Source: Schistosoma mansoni (Eukaryota; Platyhelminthes; Trematoda; Strigeidida; Schistosomatidae). From it: a stretch of 64,000 nt of DNA. Numbering within the stretch: the stretch's first letter is position 1; each line of letters starts with the position of its first letter. A program made the translations under genes and the position numbers. Of this stretch, positions 1-12,273 are shown one piece after another. The notes below the pieces were generated by a model. The model did not search any database. It was not told where the DNA came from and worked only from the letters and a program-made list of their open reading frames with translations. The stretch covers positions 992,001 to 1,056,000 of the forward strand of contig NW_017386033.1 of the NCBI RefSeq assembly GCF_000237925.1, read 5' to 3'.

Positions 1-1034
1 TCCTGTGCAAACCCTTCATTACCTCTGAAATTATCACAGAATTTATCTTATCTGTCTCTGAACTTCACTCAATTATTACATCATCCGCCCCTCATGTTTT
101 TTTATTCTAACACAGAATGACCTCTGATCTGTTCTTGCATATATATTAGTCATTATCGATAACCCTTGTGATGCCAATTCTTTTCATTCACTTATGTCAA
201 TTGTTTCACACTAAATCTTACCTCAATGTAAATTTTAACACGTCGATTGATTGATTCACTCAGTGTTACACTTGAACACGTATATAGTTGTAAGCAGTTG
301 ATGAGAAACCACGAAATATAATGAATTCATATTATTCTGCATCCATGTTCGTTCTGGTTTTATTTAAATTCCATAGTTTGCATTAGGAAATGATATTAAA
401 CAACCGTTAAGAAGCAAAAAGCACTAGACAGCTATTCTGGATAGGCATAAAGTTTACAACCGAACGACCTTAAGGTGTGAACCATCTTACGCAATCAGTA
501 GACGGTGAAAATAAATAAATGAATCATTATGCTAGGAATCAAGATATGCTTTTAAAACTCTTGCATTACAGTTCATATCAGTTCGCGATGAAAACCCCAA
601 CCCTAACTGTTTCAATATTTACTTGGTGAATTTTATCATTCCTCGTTGGTTCAGCTGTATACTGGACGCAAGACCTTCAAGTTTTGCAGAGATTGTTAGT
701 CTCTAGACCACTGATCCAGCAATCCGATGTAACACGTATTTAACTTCAATCAATCAGCGATACTAGTCAACTATCTTCCAATGTCATTGATGGATAATTC
801 CTGGATAGAATACGAATACATCAGACTAAACTAAATAAATATTACTGACAAACTGAAAAAATATAAATAGGTGTCATTTCATGAGCTGTTTATTAATTTT
901 AAGAAATGGCTGAGATATTGAAGCGAATCAAATAGTAAATGTTAACAGATCTAGGTGTAAAATGTTTCCGTTGGATATATCTCTTTCTATTTCTCAAAAC
1001 TCATGACTACATCTTTTAGTAAAGTTTGATTGTG
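1..1034. other. AT-rich non-coding stretch
   Basis: No open frame, splice-flanked exon or recognisable transposon is visible here. It would lie downstream of the minus-strand CENP-S gene and is most simply intergenic. Confidence 0.5.
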
Positions 1035-1205
1035 TTCAACAGTGGAATGAAAGGCGTGTTTTCTTTATTTGCGACTCTTCCTATAGATGAATTCGCATCC
1101 CATTTCTATTATCTACACTGAGACTCGAATCCCGTACCTCTCGCTTTAAACGCCCAACACGTTATCCACTGAGCTCAGATAGCCACTACGTTGTATAAGT
1201 TGTGT
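1035..1205 (-). repeat. SMalpha-like SINE, decayed
   Basis: Read on the minus strand, this has a tRNA-like head (A-box-like TGAGCTCAGTGG, B-box-like GGGATTCGAGTC). It is followed by a badly diverged version of the hammerhead-ribozyme module seen better at 55846-55910. Order and spacing match the other SMalpha copy: tRNA-like part, then hammerhead, then a GGAATCC-like flank. The ribozyme core cannot be recognised base by base, so this copy is surely inactive. SMalpha is a schistosome-specific, RNA polymerase III-type retroposon; the family call rests on comparison with the 55.7-kb copy. Confidence 0.6.
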
Positions 1206-1531
1206 GAATTTTATCGTAATTTTGTATTTTCCCGTTGTTGATGTTAAGGAGTGAAAATGATTAGTCTCTCTTGGTACGTAGGCATCCCGAACGGATCACC
1301 TCGATATTGACATACAGTCATTGAAACTTTCAACAACAGTCATGAAGTAACCTGAATAAGCTTGGAAACAACCATCAGACTGATATTATAAGTTCCACTT
1401 ACACTCTTGGAACTAATAAATCTAGTTAAGAAAGAAGTTAATATTATTCATCTACCTTTTTAATATTAAAAAAATATTTACACTGTATGACAGTCACAAT
1501 TTCAGGAACAATAAACATCGTAATTATATCG

Positions 1532-4500
1532 TTATAAAGTTTGCACTGCTTCATCCGGTTTATCGGGTTCACTAAAACCAGTCTTACTTAAGCTAGATTT
1601 TTTCCTGGCAGCTTTAAGCTTCAGTTTTGTTTTGAAAGTTTCGCTTGACAAATCAGATGATTCTTTTTTACTATTTCCACTTTGATTTTTGTGATAATCC
1701 GTTAAATGTTGTAACTATTACAAGTTGACAGAAATGAACAATAATACAAATATAAGAGCTTTAAAAACAATCATGAAAATAATGATACAATGAAGTGGTT
1801 TGAAAAAGTAGAGCATATATCTAATATAACGGATGTTTAAAATATATATCTCGCTCTCAAGTATACTAAAATAATACATTAATATGATAATAATGCCTGT
1901 TTGTCCACACTCACCGATCAATCATATTTTAATTTCACTATCACACATATCATTATTCAATCAGAATATATTGATATCATTCAAGTAACAGAGAAGCACC
2001 AAAATAATTATTTAATGTCCATGTTTTAATTTTTAGGGAGTGAAGTATATAAATGACCGTGTTATGCATTAAATTCTGAGACTTCCTGAAAAATACTACG
2101 GCCGATAAAATAATAGACAAAGATGGAAGTCCGTTAGCCTCGCATAATACAGCAGTAGATACAATTCTAAAAGTATACCAGTTGGTCAAACGCTTTTGTT
2201 TATATCCTAGCTTTGAATTATGATTCATCTCACTAGTTTTGCGACGGAATCATCCCAATTACATGAGTACTTATAACCTACCTGAATTCTCTATTATTAT
2301 TATTTGAACACAAATATTGGTACAACGGGGCACCAGATGTATATGCGCTACACAAAAAATCGTCATTTCATTTAATTGTGTGAGGGCTATGATACTGCCC
2401 AGGTGCCCAGACCGAAGCAGATGGTTTTCTTAGGGGGCCACACCTCGAGCCTTCTACCTAAAGGTCTGATCCACAAGGCAGTGGAGCATCGTAAGGAGAT
2501 GCAATCCCATGGTAGCCGGTGACCAACGATTGGTTCATACGCCATTTGTCCTCTCAGGATCCTGTAGCCCATGTGCACTATTGGTTTAGAATCAGGGTTT
2601 TCCAACTCCCTAGGTGGACTTTTCGTGTCCACCGACCCGGTTAAAGCGCCGGACATTCGCTTTTCGTCCTCTTAATTTCGTAAACAACACCCCTGCCATG
2701 AGAAGGCAGTGAGTAGGACTTCCTTGATAGAGGCTGGGTACGCGTGGCCGTGTGAGAGAATTTCGAGAGAGGGCGGGCTCTCCCCACTCTCGGCCATACC
2801 AGGGCATTTAGGGGCTGAATTCCCTATAGTAGAAAGAGATGAATTCAATCATAAATCTGCTTTTAGCTATAGTTCGATTGTACGTTAAGATTGTCAGTTG
2901 GATCTTTCATGGACAACATTAACCAATATGTGCATTGATAATCTGATTTTATAAAAAAAATATTTATTCGATCGGCATTTTGAATCAGAAAAACCTCAGA
3001 ACATGTCAAATGTTACCATATCATTTGCAGGCAATAAGTTTTATACTGAATACAATAATATATGTTCCATCTCAGTCAACAAAGAATTAGCACACGGTAT
3101 AATCTACTTTCGATCGTTTCTGGTACATGTATATATCCAAGAAAATGTATCAAGACTACAGAAATTTATCACACAAAGTTTTTAAACTATACGGTTAGGG
3201 AGATCCACGTTGTTTGTTATTAAGTTTATCTGACTCCAATTAGATTGTATGATGATGTTAACGGAATATAGAGCCCGGCTACCCTCATATATAATCATCG
3301 ACTTAATCTGCGCTGATGAATAATGGAATTAAATAAGCCGAATACAAGAATGAATTTTGAATATGTATATTTCATGCACTCATTATTGATTTGAACAGGC
3401 GATCAGGGAGACGAAACAAAGAGAGACGAGCAAAGCAGATTAAAGAAGGCAATTGAGCCAACTCGATTTAGTCAAGCGTTAATCAATATTCATAGCCAGA
3501 CAAAAATAAGCTACAGACGTGATGCGTAGGATAAGAGATGCACACACATACGCTTACACAAAAAGTCAGGATAAATAAGTCAATAAGTGAGAAGGTCAAC
3601 ATGTGGTTTGCGAAGAATGAATAAATTAATTTAACCGGAAGCTAGAATAAACTATGTGGGTTTAACATAGCACATGACGTTACACTATCCCCCACAACTA
3701 TGGTGTTTGTATGAATTAATTATTCTTTTGTACTTGATGAGGGCCTGATTTCGAATTTTAAATACAATACGTTTATTTGTGCTCACTTAATTCTATTTGG
3801 CCTTAATTGAGTTATTTCTAAGACTCCCAGTTCTTATAGCAATTCAAATACATTTAAATATCACAGCGACTCGATATTTATAGTAAGACAGTCACAATGT
3901 AGAACTTAGTACGTACGTATATCAGTTCAAGTTGCTATACCACGTTAGCACAGAGATCCAGTTGTCGATTCAAATACCATAGTGGTAGAAGTAGTAAGAA
4001 TATAAGCATTATGTGAAAGATTATGGTTTGAAGATGTTATTGAAGGAGTATAATACAGTGAAATAAATTTGGCAAGAGAAAAAAGATAGGGACATGAAGA
4101 ATTCAGAAGATTAGAATTTGGGAGAACACAAAGAGTGGATGCACCTTCGCCATTGCAAACGATTTTGAGCCATGTAATTCAAGGTCTCTAACCATCGGTT
4201 GCTATCATCTCATGAATCCCAACCAGGTAGTCTACATCTACCAACATGGCTCAGTCCACTTGTCAGCGACTTTATGGATTTGGTCTGGCCGCCCCTAGCT
4301 TTCTTTCAACCTACTCCTACACCATAGAACATCGTACGTCAGGGCAGTCGGTGGTTGGGGATACGTAACACGTCCCAGCCATCTCGACTGACAGAAATAA
4401 GCTCAAAATATGTGATGAATGGGGTAAGTGATATACGCACATACCCTCATATAAAAGTAGTCAAGGTTAATGAGCGAATGATTGAAAAGGTCAAAGCGTG

Positions 4501-6120
4501 ACTCAAGATGAATAAATAAATAGGTCTGCCCGTAATTTAGGATAACCCATGTGAGCTTGACATATTACTAAACAATAAAAGTTCAACCGCGAACCATTCA
4601 GTATATTGTAGACAGAATTTACAGGAATCACATATGGAAGAGATTGATCAGTTGAATTTCTTAATACCAATAACCGGAAGATAAAAACACAAATATAACT
4701 TAGATTTACTTACTATTCTTAAAATAATAATCAGGAAAGAAAACAATATACAACAAAGTACACAACATATCGGCTTTGTTATCATAATTTTAACCTGGAG
4801 AAATTTTCTGTTAGATATGTTCTAAAATATTATAAGATTTGAACGTAATTTACTGCGATCGTTTTTCTGCACATTTTATAAGAATCTCTAACATAAAAAA
4901 TATTATTAACTCATTTACCAAGTACCCGCGTATGAGTTACACACTAACTCTGAAGGCTAATGATACTAACCAGTTGCCCAAGTCAAAGTAGGTGAAGCGG
5001 GGACTGAACCTGAGGCTTAGTATTCAAAAGTCGAAACCCTTTGCCACTAAGCCACCGCTTCACACATTATTATTGATCGTATTACCAACATTTCCCTCTG
5101 CCTTTTTCAATTTATTATGATACACCAATTTCTACTTATTGTAGGTAACGACAGTCATGTGTTGTAATTGCCATCCATTTCATACATACTCTTAGCTTAT
5201 TGTAGTTGGAGAGAAGCTATAACATAAAATGAATTCACTTCACTGTATAAATCTTGCTACATACTCTATATTGATGAAATTCTGTTTTCTATTTTGCGAT
5301 GGGAAGTAGTAGGAATAAAAAAATTAAATCTAAAAGTTGTAAAATTAACACATCGATTTGATTATTAACGAAACATTTTGTTGAAAATGTCATTCAAGAT
5401 TAATGCCAGTACGAGCTGTGTAAAAATGGACAACACAAAATGAAACTATAATGTCTACTGAACTGTTCAAGTTCACATTCTAAGCAAGTTAAAGGATAAT
5501 GCTTTTTTGCACTGTTCAAGAAATATTCAACAATAATCGTGATCCAACTAAATAATAACGTGTATACTATAGTAGTCGGCCTGAAAATAATCTTATTTTT
5601 TAAGAATTAGTGATAATACCTAGTGGAATAAATCAAAGCATTTACAAATGGATGTCAAGATGGAACCTAGTGATTGAAATATTAATGACTATAACTAATG
5701 AGTTGTTGCTCCAATTTCTACTGAGCGATAACAATCTGTACGATTTGCTACCTGGGTAAAGGAAATAGAGTAACAAAGCATTCTCGTTGTCACAATGAAA
5801 ATGAACAGATAAAACATAAACTGCTTAACATTTATCATCCTATTTGTTCTATACTGTTGTAATGGACTAGAAAATAAAATTAATTCACTAATTACCAGTT
5901 GAGGATTTCTTCGGACGAAACAAAAGACATCATCCGCAGTTATGGTTGAACGTTTTGCATGCCGACTGAATGTTTCTAGATCTGTGGCAAGAATTTGATG
6001 AAAACGAAAGATCAATTCAGTCATCAAGCAAATTATATCCATATTGACTTCACATTGCTCTTTATTAGATATTTCTTGTGCAATTTTTGTACACCTATAA
6101 TGCAATTCAGCTTTGTATTC
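1532..6120 (-). CDS. CENPS: CENP-S (MHF1/APITD1) histone-fold protein, 5' exon missing
   Basis: Two exons are read on the minus strand: 6120-5896 (75 codons) and 1714-1532 (60 codons plus TAA), separated by a 4,181-bp phase-0 intron with CTG|GTAATT donor and AATAG|TTACAA acceptor. The spliced product carries the CENP-S histone fold. Diagnostic stretches are MTELIFRFHQILATDLETF, SRHAKRSTITADDV and RRNPQL|LQHLTDYH, which align with human TFRQCENFAKDLEMFARHAKRTTIN (shown only in part) and RRSNSLLKYITDK. The second exon encodes a basic, lysine- and serine-rich tail, as in other CENP-S proteins. CENP-S pairs with CENP-X, and the dimer acts in the CENP-T-W-S-X kinetochore complex and with FANCM in DNA-crosslink repair. 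Exon 1, with the start Met and about 10-25 residues, was not located upstream of the acceptor at 6121. Identity is secure; the 5' end is open. Confidence 0.88.
2290..2820 (-). repeat. dispersed repeat family D, near-complete copy
   Basis: About 530 bp. It matches 62790-63310 (plus strand) over its length and 35885-36025 (plus) over a short part. Read on its own strand it starts near CCCTAAATGCCCTGGTATGG and ends at a tail of repeated AAT units (2285-2305). A 3' simple-repeat tail suggests a retroposon. An 89-codon open frame spans 2387-2656 on this strand, but differences from the 63-kb copy are mostly amino-acid changing, which argues against a conserved protein. The family is not recognised by name. 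Confidence 0.65.
3680..3905 (+). repeat. dispersed repeat family E, copy 1
   Basis: Shares an ordered set of words (TGTTTGTATGAA, CCTTTGTACATGATGA-like, CTGATTTCGAATT, TTTGTGCTC, GACTCCCAGTTC, AATTCAAATAC) with 18055-18215, and more loosely with 36770-36950 and 39325-39460. No coding signal. The family is unnamed. Confidence 0.5.
4130..4395 (-). mobile_element. RTE-like LINE family B, 3' coding fragment
   Basis: The minus strand reads as the last part of a family-B reverse transcriptase ORF: a WLGRVTYPQPP-like stretch, GGQTKS-like words, then LPGWD and a MAQNRLQWRR-like ending. It is nearly identical to 9466-9600 where the two overlap, and continues further 3' than that copy. It sits inside the CENP-S intron in the same orientation as the gene. 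Confidence 0.8.
4994..5061 (-). repeat. tRNA-like sequence or SINE head
   Basis: On the minus strand the ends are GAAGCGG and CCGCTTC, a perfect 7-bp acceptor-like pair. An A-box-like TGGCTTAGTGG and a B-box-like GGTTCAGTCCC lie between. The T arm cannot be closed at its normal spacing and the anticodon arm is weak, so it is not a functional tRNA. It is more likely the tRNA-derived head of a SINE or a tRNA pseudogene. Confidence 0.4.
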
Positions 6121-7100
6121 CTAGAAATTAACAAGTAAATTGTTAAATATATAACACGGCATGAGGTAGAAAGATTGGGAAAAGATAATTAAAAGTCAGG
6201 CAATGAGGAGCATATGGAAAATCCCAGGTTACATTAAAATTACACAACTTATCAGCACTGGAAGTCACATATTACTCATGTTAATCAATGGATCATTTCA
6301 TCATAAGATGGTTAAAACACAGAACTTGATTGTTTGGCTTATTTAAAGGCTGGAACACAAGCAGTATCAGACTGGATTAAAGCTTGCTACCAAATGAGTA
6401 GAAATAAAGAGAACTCTGGTAAGAGTCCTTCAAAAGGTAGAAACAAATGATAAAGGAAGTAGTAAAAAGAGAATGGTAAAATAATCTACACTGATTTTAC
6501 TATTATGAAATATTTCACATTCGACCCGTGGAGATGTTTGGTAAATCTTCATTTGCAAGTAAATTTAGTTAGTCTTCATATCTTTTAGATCTTATTCAAT
6601 TTTTTATTGATTGTAAAACAGTTTATTTAAACTGTAATCTTATTTTCTAGGTGAGAATACACTTCACTGACTGATTATCGAACAACATACTTCGTGCTTT
6701 ACAACTCATTCTTCGTTCTAAATTATATCTCCGATCATTTGTTAGGCCATAAGTAATTATGTTGCTATTTTTACCACTTGGTTTCTCGATCTAAATTTGA
6801 CTTGTACTTTATTAACGCAAGCGCCTAAATGTTATGCTTGGAATTACACGTTCGGAGCTGTAAATTCGTGGAGTCTGGACACTTTTACTGAGAATCAACT
6901 GAAAACACGCACACAACCATTTAGTATTTGCTTTAACTTAACACTTGTTATAATTCTAAAGTTTGCTTGAACACATTTTCTATCTGGTTTAGCTCGGTTT
7001 ATCAAAAATTCTGTAGTTAACTAGTGTTCATAATATTTAAAAAATGTATGTACATGACGTAATAATATCCGAAAGTGCTAGATAAGAAAAACTGAAAGTG
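6121..7100. other. spacer or upstream intron of CENP-S
   Basis: AT-rich, with no open frame and no exon-1 candidate ending in a phase-0 donor compatible with the acceptor at 6121. It may be the first intron of CENP-S. Confidence 0.4.
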
Positions 7101-7104
7101 TTTA

Positions 7105-9605
7105 ATAATTTTAAAGCCAACTCCAACTAGAGCCCCTCTAGGATTACCGCTAGTCCCAAGAGTAGGTGGAGGGTTGAGCGACGAGTTAGCAACTTCACCT
7201 TATGAAAGAGAACGTAAAGTGCACATAGTGAAGAGGAGAACACGAACAAAAGGTAGTTTCTGAAAGTGAAATAATAATAATAGTAATATAGGGAGAAACT
7301 GTTCAGTTAGTAAAAATATAACCAGAAAGAATCATTTCAGTTAAAAAAGTTACATCCACTTTTATGAAGAGAGTTACAGAAGGGTACCCACTGTCTTTTA
7401 TCCTGAGCCATGTCCCCCGAATTCGTCCCAACGTTGGACCCAATTAGATCACATCGCTATCAGCCACCGATGGAGGGGCTCGATAGAAGACTGTCGCTCA
7501 TTCTGGAGCACATGTTTAGACTCAGATCATGCTCTAGTGCGAGCACGTGTCTGTTTGCGTCTTACTGGACGTAGGAAAGACACTGCAGGGAAGCCTCTAA
7601 GGGATCTACTTAATGATAAGTAAGCTAAGAACATATTTCAGGAACAACTGGATAAATAGCTAGACAGATATATAAGTTGTGCCACCCCGAGGCAGCGTGG
7701 AATGACATCTGAAAAGCTGTGGAGACAGCAGTGATATCCGCTAGTAAGGCAAACCATAAGGTTAGGGAGAAACAATGGATCTCGGCAGCATCTACCGCAC
7801 TGATAGATGCTTGAAAACTCATCCCACCTGGCTCTGAACATAACGAAGAGCGGAGTCAGCTTAAGCGAAGGCTAATAAGAAGCCTACGCAATGATCATGA
7901 GCAGTGGTGGGTAGCGAAAGCAAGAGAGATGGAAAAGGCAGCGGCAATAGGCAACATAAGACAACTATTCAGACTTGTTAAAGAAACCGGTATTAGGAAC
8001 CCAACTGTCAGCGAAACCATCTCGGAAATAGATAGATATATTATTCATTCTCAATCCAGGAGATTGGATCGATGGGCAGAACACTTTAGGGATCAGTTCA
8101 ACTGGCCTTCAGCCACACTTCAGTTACCCACGATCCCCAGTCGTCCTGAATGGCAAATTGATGCGAGTCCTCCAACTCTCTACGAGGTTGAAAAAGCTAT
8201 AGGAAATCTGAAGCGAGGGAGAGCAGCAGGCCCTGACAGGTTTACTCCTGAGATTTTTAAGGATGGTGGTCCAGTACTAGCAACGAGATTGACTGAGGTC
8301 TTAGGTAGAATCTGGGAACTGGACGTAATTCCATCTGACTGGTCCCAATCACTGATTGTGCCAGTCTATAAGAAAGGACAAAAGTCCTCCTGTGACAATC
8401 ACAGAGGGATCAGTTTGACTAATATAGTGTCTAAAATATTAGCTTCAATAATACTTGGACGCCTAACGAAAGCTCGTGAAGAGCAGACTAGAGAAAACCA
8501 GGCTGATTTTCGACCTGGACGTGGTTGCATAGACCAGATATTCACTCTACGTCAGGTCCTAGAACATAGACATACATTCAGACATCCCACAATAGTAGTA
8601 TTTCTCGACCTTAAGGCGGCATTTGACTCTGTTGGTCGTGAGTTTCTGTGGCAGTGTTTGTCACTGAAAGGAGTACCAAAGAAGTACATTAACCTCATAA
8701 AGGCTTTCTACTCGAACACAACTGGTCGAGATAAAGCCTATGGCGAACTGTCATCAGGATTGATTACCTTAAATGGTGTTCGTCAGGGCTGTCCACTCTC
8801 CCCATTCTTGTTTAACTTTGTCGTTAACATGCTTTTAGAGATAACACTTTCATCGTCTCAATCTCCTGGAGTTGAACTTTTACCGGGAGATTCACTTGTT
8901 GACTTAGAATACGCCGATGACATAGTTTTATCTGGTGAAGACGCCGACAAAATGCAGAGTCTTCTGACTACCATAAGCAACAATGCAGGCATGTTCGGGA
9001 TGCGATTCTCCCCCTCGAAGTGCAAAATTTTACCTAATGATTGGGCTACATCGGCATCTGAACTAATGATAGTGAGTGAAGTAGTTGAGCGTGTTGACCG
9101 TTTCACTTATCTTGGGAGTCTCACCAGCCCTTGTGGTCTGGTGTGTGACGAAATCTCAGCACGGATACAGAAGGCTCGTCTAGCTTTCGCCAACTTGCGT
9201 CATTTATGGCGTAGGCGAGGTATCCGTCTAGCAACCAAAGGACGGGTTTACTGTGCAGCAGTTCGTTCCGTCCCACTTTATGGCAGTGAAATATGGCCTA
9301 TAAGAGTAGAGGATATTCGTAGGCTACTAGTTTTCGATCATACGTGTCTTCGAAGCATTGCTCGCGTATCCTGGGACCACCGAGTAAGTAATGCAGATGT
9401 TAGGGAACGGGTACTAGGTAAGGATGGCAAATCGGTTGATGAAGTAGTGAAACTTCATCAGTTGAGATGGCTGGGACGTGTTACGTATGCCCAACCACCG
9501 ACTGCCCTGACGTACGATGTTCTATGGTGTAGGAGTAGGTTGAAAGAAAGCTAGGGGCGGCCAGACCAAATCCATGAAGTCACTGACAAGTGAACTGAGG
9601 TAAGA
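7105..9605 (+). mobile_element. RTE-like LINE family B, internally deleted copy
   Basis: Starts with a 5' region (about 7105-7260) resembling the 5' end of family-C elements (GGTGGAGGGTTGAGCG). It then jumps to the last part of the AP-endonuclease domain (LDHIAISHRWRG, DSDHALV at 7425-7560), and continues through the linker and reverse transcriptase. It stops at 9605 without the 3' end present in other family-B copies. An in-frame stop near 7622 separates the endonuclease remnant from the RT frame. The first part of the endonuclease is missing, so this copy cannot be autonomous. Confidence 0.85.
7929..9554 (+). pseudogene. reverse transcriptase ORF of family-B LINE
   Basis: 541 codons open. 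RT motifs run in order: GRAAGPDRFTPEIFK, PVYKKGQKSSCDNHRGISL, the A box FLDLKAAFDSV, the B box GVRQGCPLSPFLFN, and the catalytic YADD near residue 329. A C-terminal region with LGSLTSPCGLV and WLGRV follows. All catalytic aspartates are present. The frame starts after a stop that cuts off the endonuclease, and it ends early relative to the copy at 54002-54799. RTE-clade membership (SR2/SR3 type) is inferred from domain style; the subfamily is not assigned. Confidence 0.85.
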
Positions 9606-11335
9606 TTAGCCCAAACAAGGGCATGATCAGAGTCCAGATGGGTAAACCAAAAAGAGCGGTAGTTTTGTACATAACCACGATAGCAGTAGCTGATCATGTA
9701 GTAACAGGCTTGGGTGATGTCAAGGTCAACAAAAAATGTACACTACTAATTATTGAAGATGAACATACATCCCTCCTTAGTGTATATTTTCTGAATATAT
9801 CTGGTATGGTCAAAAGTACATAAATATATACAAGACATTTGACGCGTGTAGAAAAAGGTTTTTGTGGAATGCAAAATAGAAAGGTACAAAACATTCGTGC
9901 AAATCATGAGGACTATTCACCGATAAATACTAACAGAATTGTAACATTCTCCCGCCGACATCGATTTGTCACTATCAAACTGAGTCACTCACGAAAGCAA
10001 TTAGATATTTAAAAAAAAACGAGACCTATCACATGTGTACCACAGAATTTTATTTTACATCAACAAGCAGAAACCCGTTGTACATTGCAGCGGAGATTCG
10101 GAATCAGTTACCAGATAAGACTTCATTCCTCACTACAATATAAAGTGGGAAATAAACAAGGTATTATTCTACATTTATCATCTTTTTTCTTTGATGTTTG
10201 ATTCTGGTTCTTAGTTTTGACTGATTTGATTTGCTGGTTTATTTCAGCTTTTCTGGTATAGTATTACACCTAATAATATACATTTTTGTTGAGAATTGGA
10301 GTAAATTATAAAATGAGTACATAAGTAATCAACATAGAGGCTCAATCTGGTCTCTAGACCAAGAACTCCCCACGCGGCACAGACCAATATCAGACGTATG
10401 CAATACTAATAGAAGTTTATGTCTGAGAAGACATTACTGTAGCATCCTACTGGACTACTCTAATGCTTAATTCGTGATCTGTTGACCACTCATATAGGAC
10501 GAAACTAAAGCCATTAGTTGTAAATATGCAGTCTAGTATTCTACGTTACGATCAGCACTTCAAATTTTACGTCTGAATAGACTATACTACTCCTAGAGTT
10601 AGAGGTCAATCACTAACCGTGGCCATCGTACTGTGGTGTCCCGACAAACAAACAACCATGTTTTATGCAGGTGGATGAAAATAAGTAAAACTAGGTAATA
10701 ATAATGATAAGTAATGGCTTAACAAATAAGTACAGATTTGCCCAGCAGTTTCCGGTTTTACTTGTGCAGAATTGAGTTGCTATTCAGTTTCTTAAGTTGG
10801 GATGGGTGGGACGAGGCTTGAGAATAAAAACTTGGTAACCAAACTCCAGACTATCGAACTACAGCAGCATAACTAAACACTAAAACTTTTCTACAACCCA
10901 ATACAACAGTTCAGTTGTAGAACAAAATGTGATCGGAACTGAATTTGAGTATCTTGATTTAATTTGAATGAATGCAGAACAAGAGTTGTGACAGGACTAT
11001 CCAACTTTGTTTCTAGGGAACACTTAGGACTTCAGAGAGAGAAAGTACGTACCAAATTCATGATTATTAACAGAACCCTAATCAGAAAGAATTTCTTATG
11101 AATACCGAGCAAGTAGATAATGTCTACAGACTCGTTAGATTATCCTAGCCAACCATAATCAACACAAAACTATGATTACCTAATTACACCAGCACAACGA
11201 GGTGGCATTAACAAGGGTGATACCATGAATCAAAATATTGTCTATGAGTGAGAAAGACTAGACACTGACGAATACTGTTCGGAAAGAGGTAGATACTAGA
11301 AATAGGAAGTCTGGAATAATATTGAACCCCAAGGT
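9606..11335. other. non-coding spacer
   Basis: Only short, non-coding-looking frames. A segment near 10340-10400 shares the words GTCTCTAGACCA with 690-710 and may be an old repeat. Nothing else is recognisable. Confidence 0.45.
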
Positions 11336-11379
11336 TCAAAGGAAGGCAAACATCTACATCTGCATCAGTGATCGATTCG

Positions 11380-11760
11380 CACCCCACTCAACATCTCCAA
11401 CCACTGATAGCATGGACTACAACTAAGTAATCCAAATCTATCAACACAGCAACCCAAAAGTCAACGACTTTACGCACCGGTACTACTTCTTAGTTTAGTA
11501 GCCCCTAGTTTCCTTCTAGCTTATTTCAACTCCAACCAAAATTGCATGTCGAGGCAGGCTTTGGTTGGAAATAAGTAATATATGTCCCATCCACTTCAAA
11601 TGATGAAGACCCGCCAACTCCCCAAACACAGAATCGCTCCCTCGATTGTCCCACGGTACGATAGTGATTTCTCGAAGATTCCTACGACCAAAAAACCTGC
11701 GACTTACGTCTCCCAATGTCATAAGCCATATCCCATAGTGAACTAGAGAAGAATACTAAG
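11380..11760 (-). mobile_element. diverged family-B LINE 3' fragment
   Basis: The minus-strand frame at 11516-11722 contains WDNRGSDSVFGELAGLHHLK and WMGHILLISNQSLPRHA. These align with the family-B C-terminal region (WDNRVSNSEVRHRVLG, LRWLGHVLRMPEHRLPRRA) at 54420-54560. It is more diverged than the other copies and has no RT core. A word shared with 29895-29930 (CTACACCACAAGTGAGGCAA-like) follows at 11795-11830. Confidence 0.6.
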
Positions 11761-12220
11761 TGGCATGGTCACCATTTCGTTGGGCGACAAATAACTTGTC
11801 TACACCACAAGTGAGGCAAGTTGGCAGAAAGAAACCAAGCTTTCTAAATTCGTGTGGAGATTTCATCATACACCAATACATCAGGACTCGTAAAACTACT
11901 TCACTTCCAATGATTAGTCTAGACACTGATACAGACCATCCAAAAATGTAAACCGATATGGGAAGTGGCCATATTCAAACAATCCAACACTAAAAATATC
12001 CTGGTATCAATTTATTAACAGGAAATAGATTAAGGGTATTCTAATAACTACCAGTACAGTCGAAAATATATCCAAACAGTGATTACATAATATGTACACA
12101 CCAAACATGTTAGAAAATATTATTCTGAAAATAATTTATTTGTTTGATTATTTGCAGATAATAATATATATTAGGAATAATAAAGAGAAACCAAATGATC
12201 AAGTATTATGCATTTGCAGT

Positions 12221-12226
12221 TTTATT
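12221..12226 (-). terminator. polyadenylation signal of ATP6V1G
   Basis: AATAAA on the minus strand, 48 nt beyond the V-ATPase G stop codon. It is the only canonical hexamer seen this close to the stop. Confidence 0.55.
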
Positions 12227-12273
12227 GTCTAAAATTACTGATTCGTATAACATCAAATTTAGAATACTGTTGG

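Larger units (their letters stand above)
1715..5895 (-). other. CENP-S intron, 4.2 kb, repeat-filled
   Basis: Bounded by GT-AG signals between the two CENP-S exons. It holds a family-D repeat (2290-2820), a family-E repeat (about 3680-3905), an RTE LINE fragment (4130-4395) and a tRNA-like sequence (4994-5061). The segments near 3480-3620 and 4390-4570 resemble one another and flank the LINE fragment. No convincing exon lies inside. Confidence 0.6.

Noticed and set aside
2387-2656. 89-codon minus-strand ORF as a conserved small protein
   Set aside because: It lies in the family-D repeat. Comparison with 63011-63310 shows mostly amino-acid-changing differences, so there is no sign of purifying selection.
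8858-9106. Minus-strand ORF opposite the family-B RT
   Set aside because: Antisense shadow of the RT coding frame.
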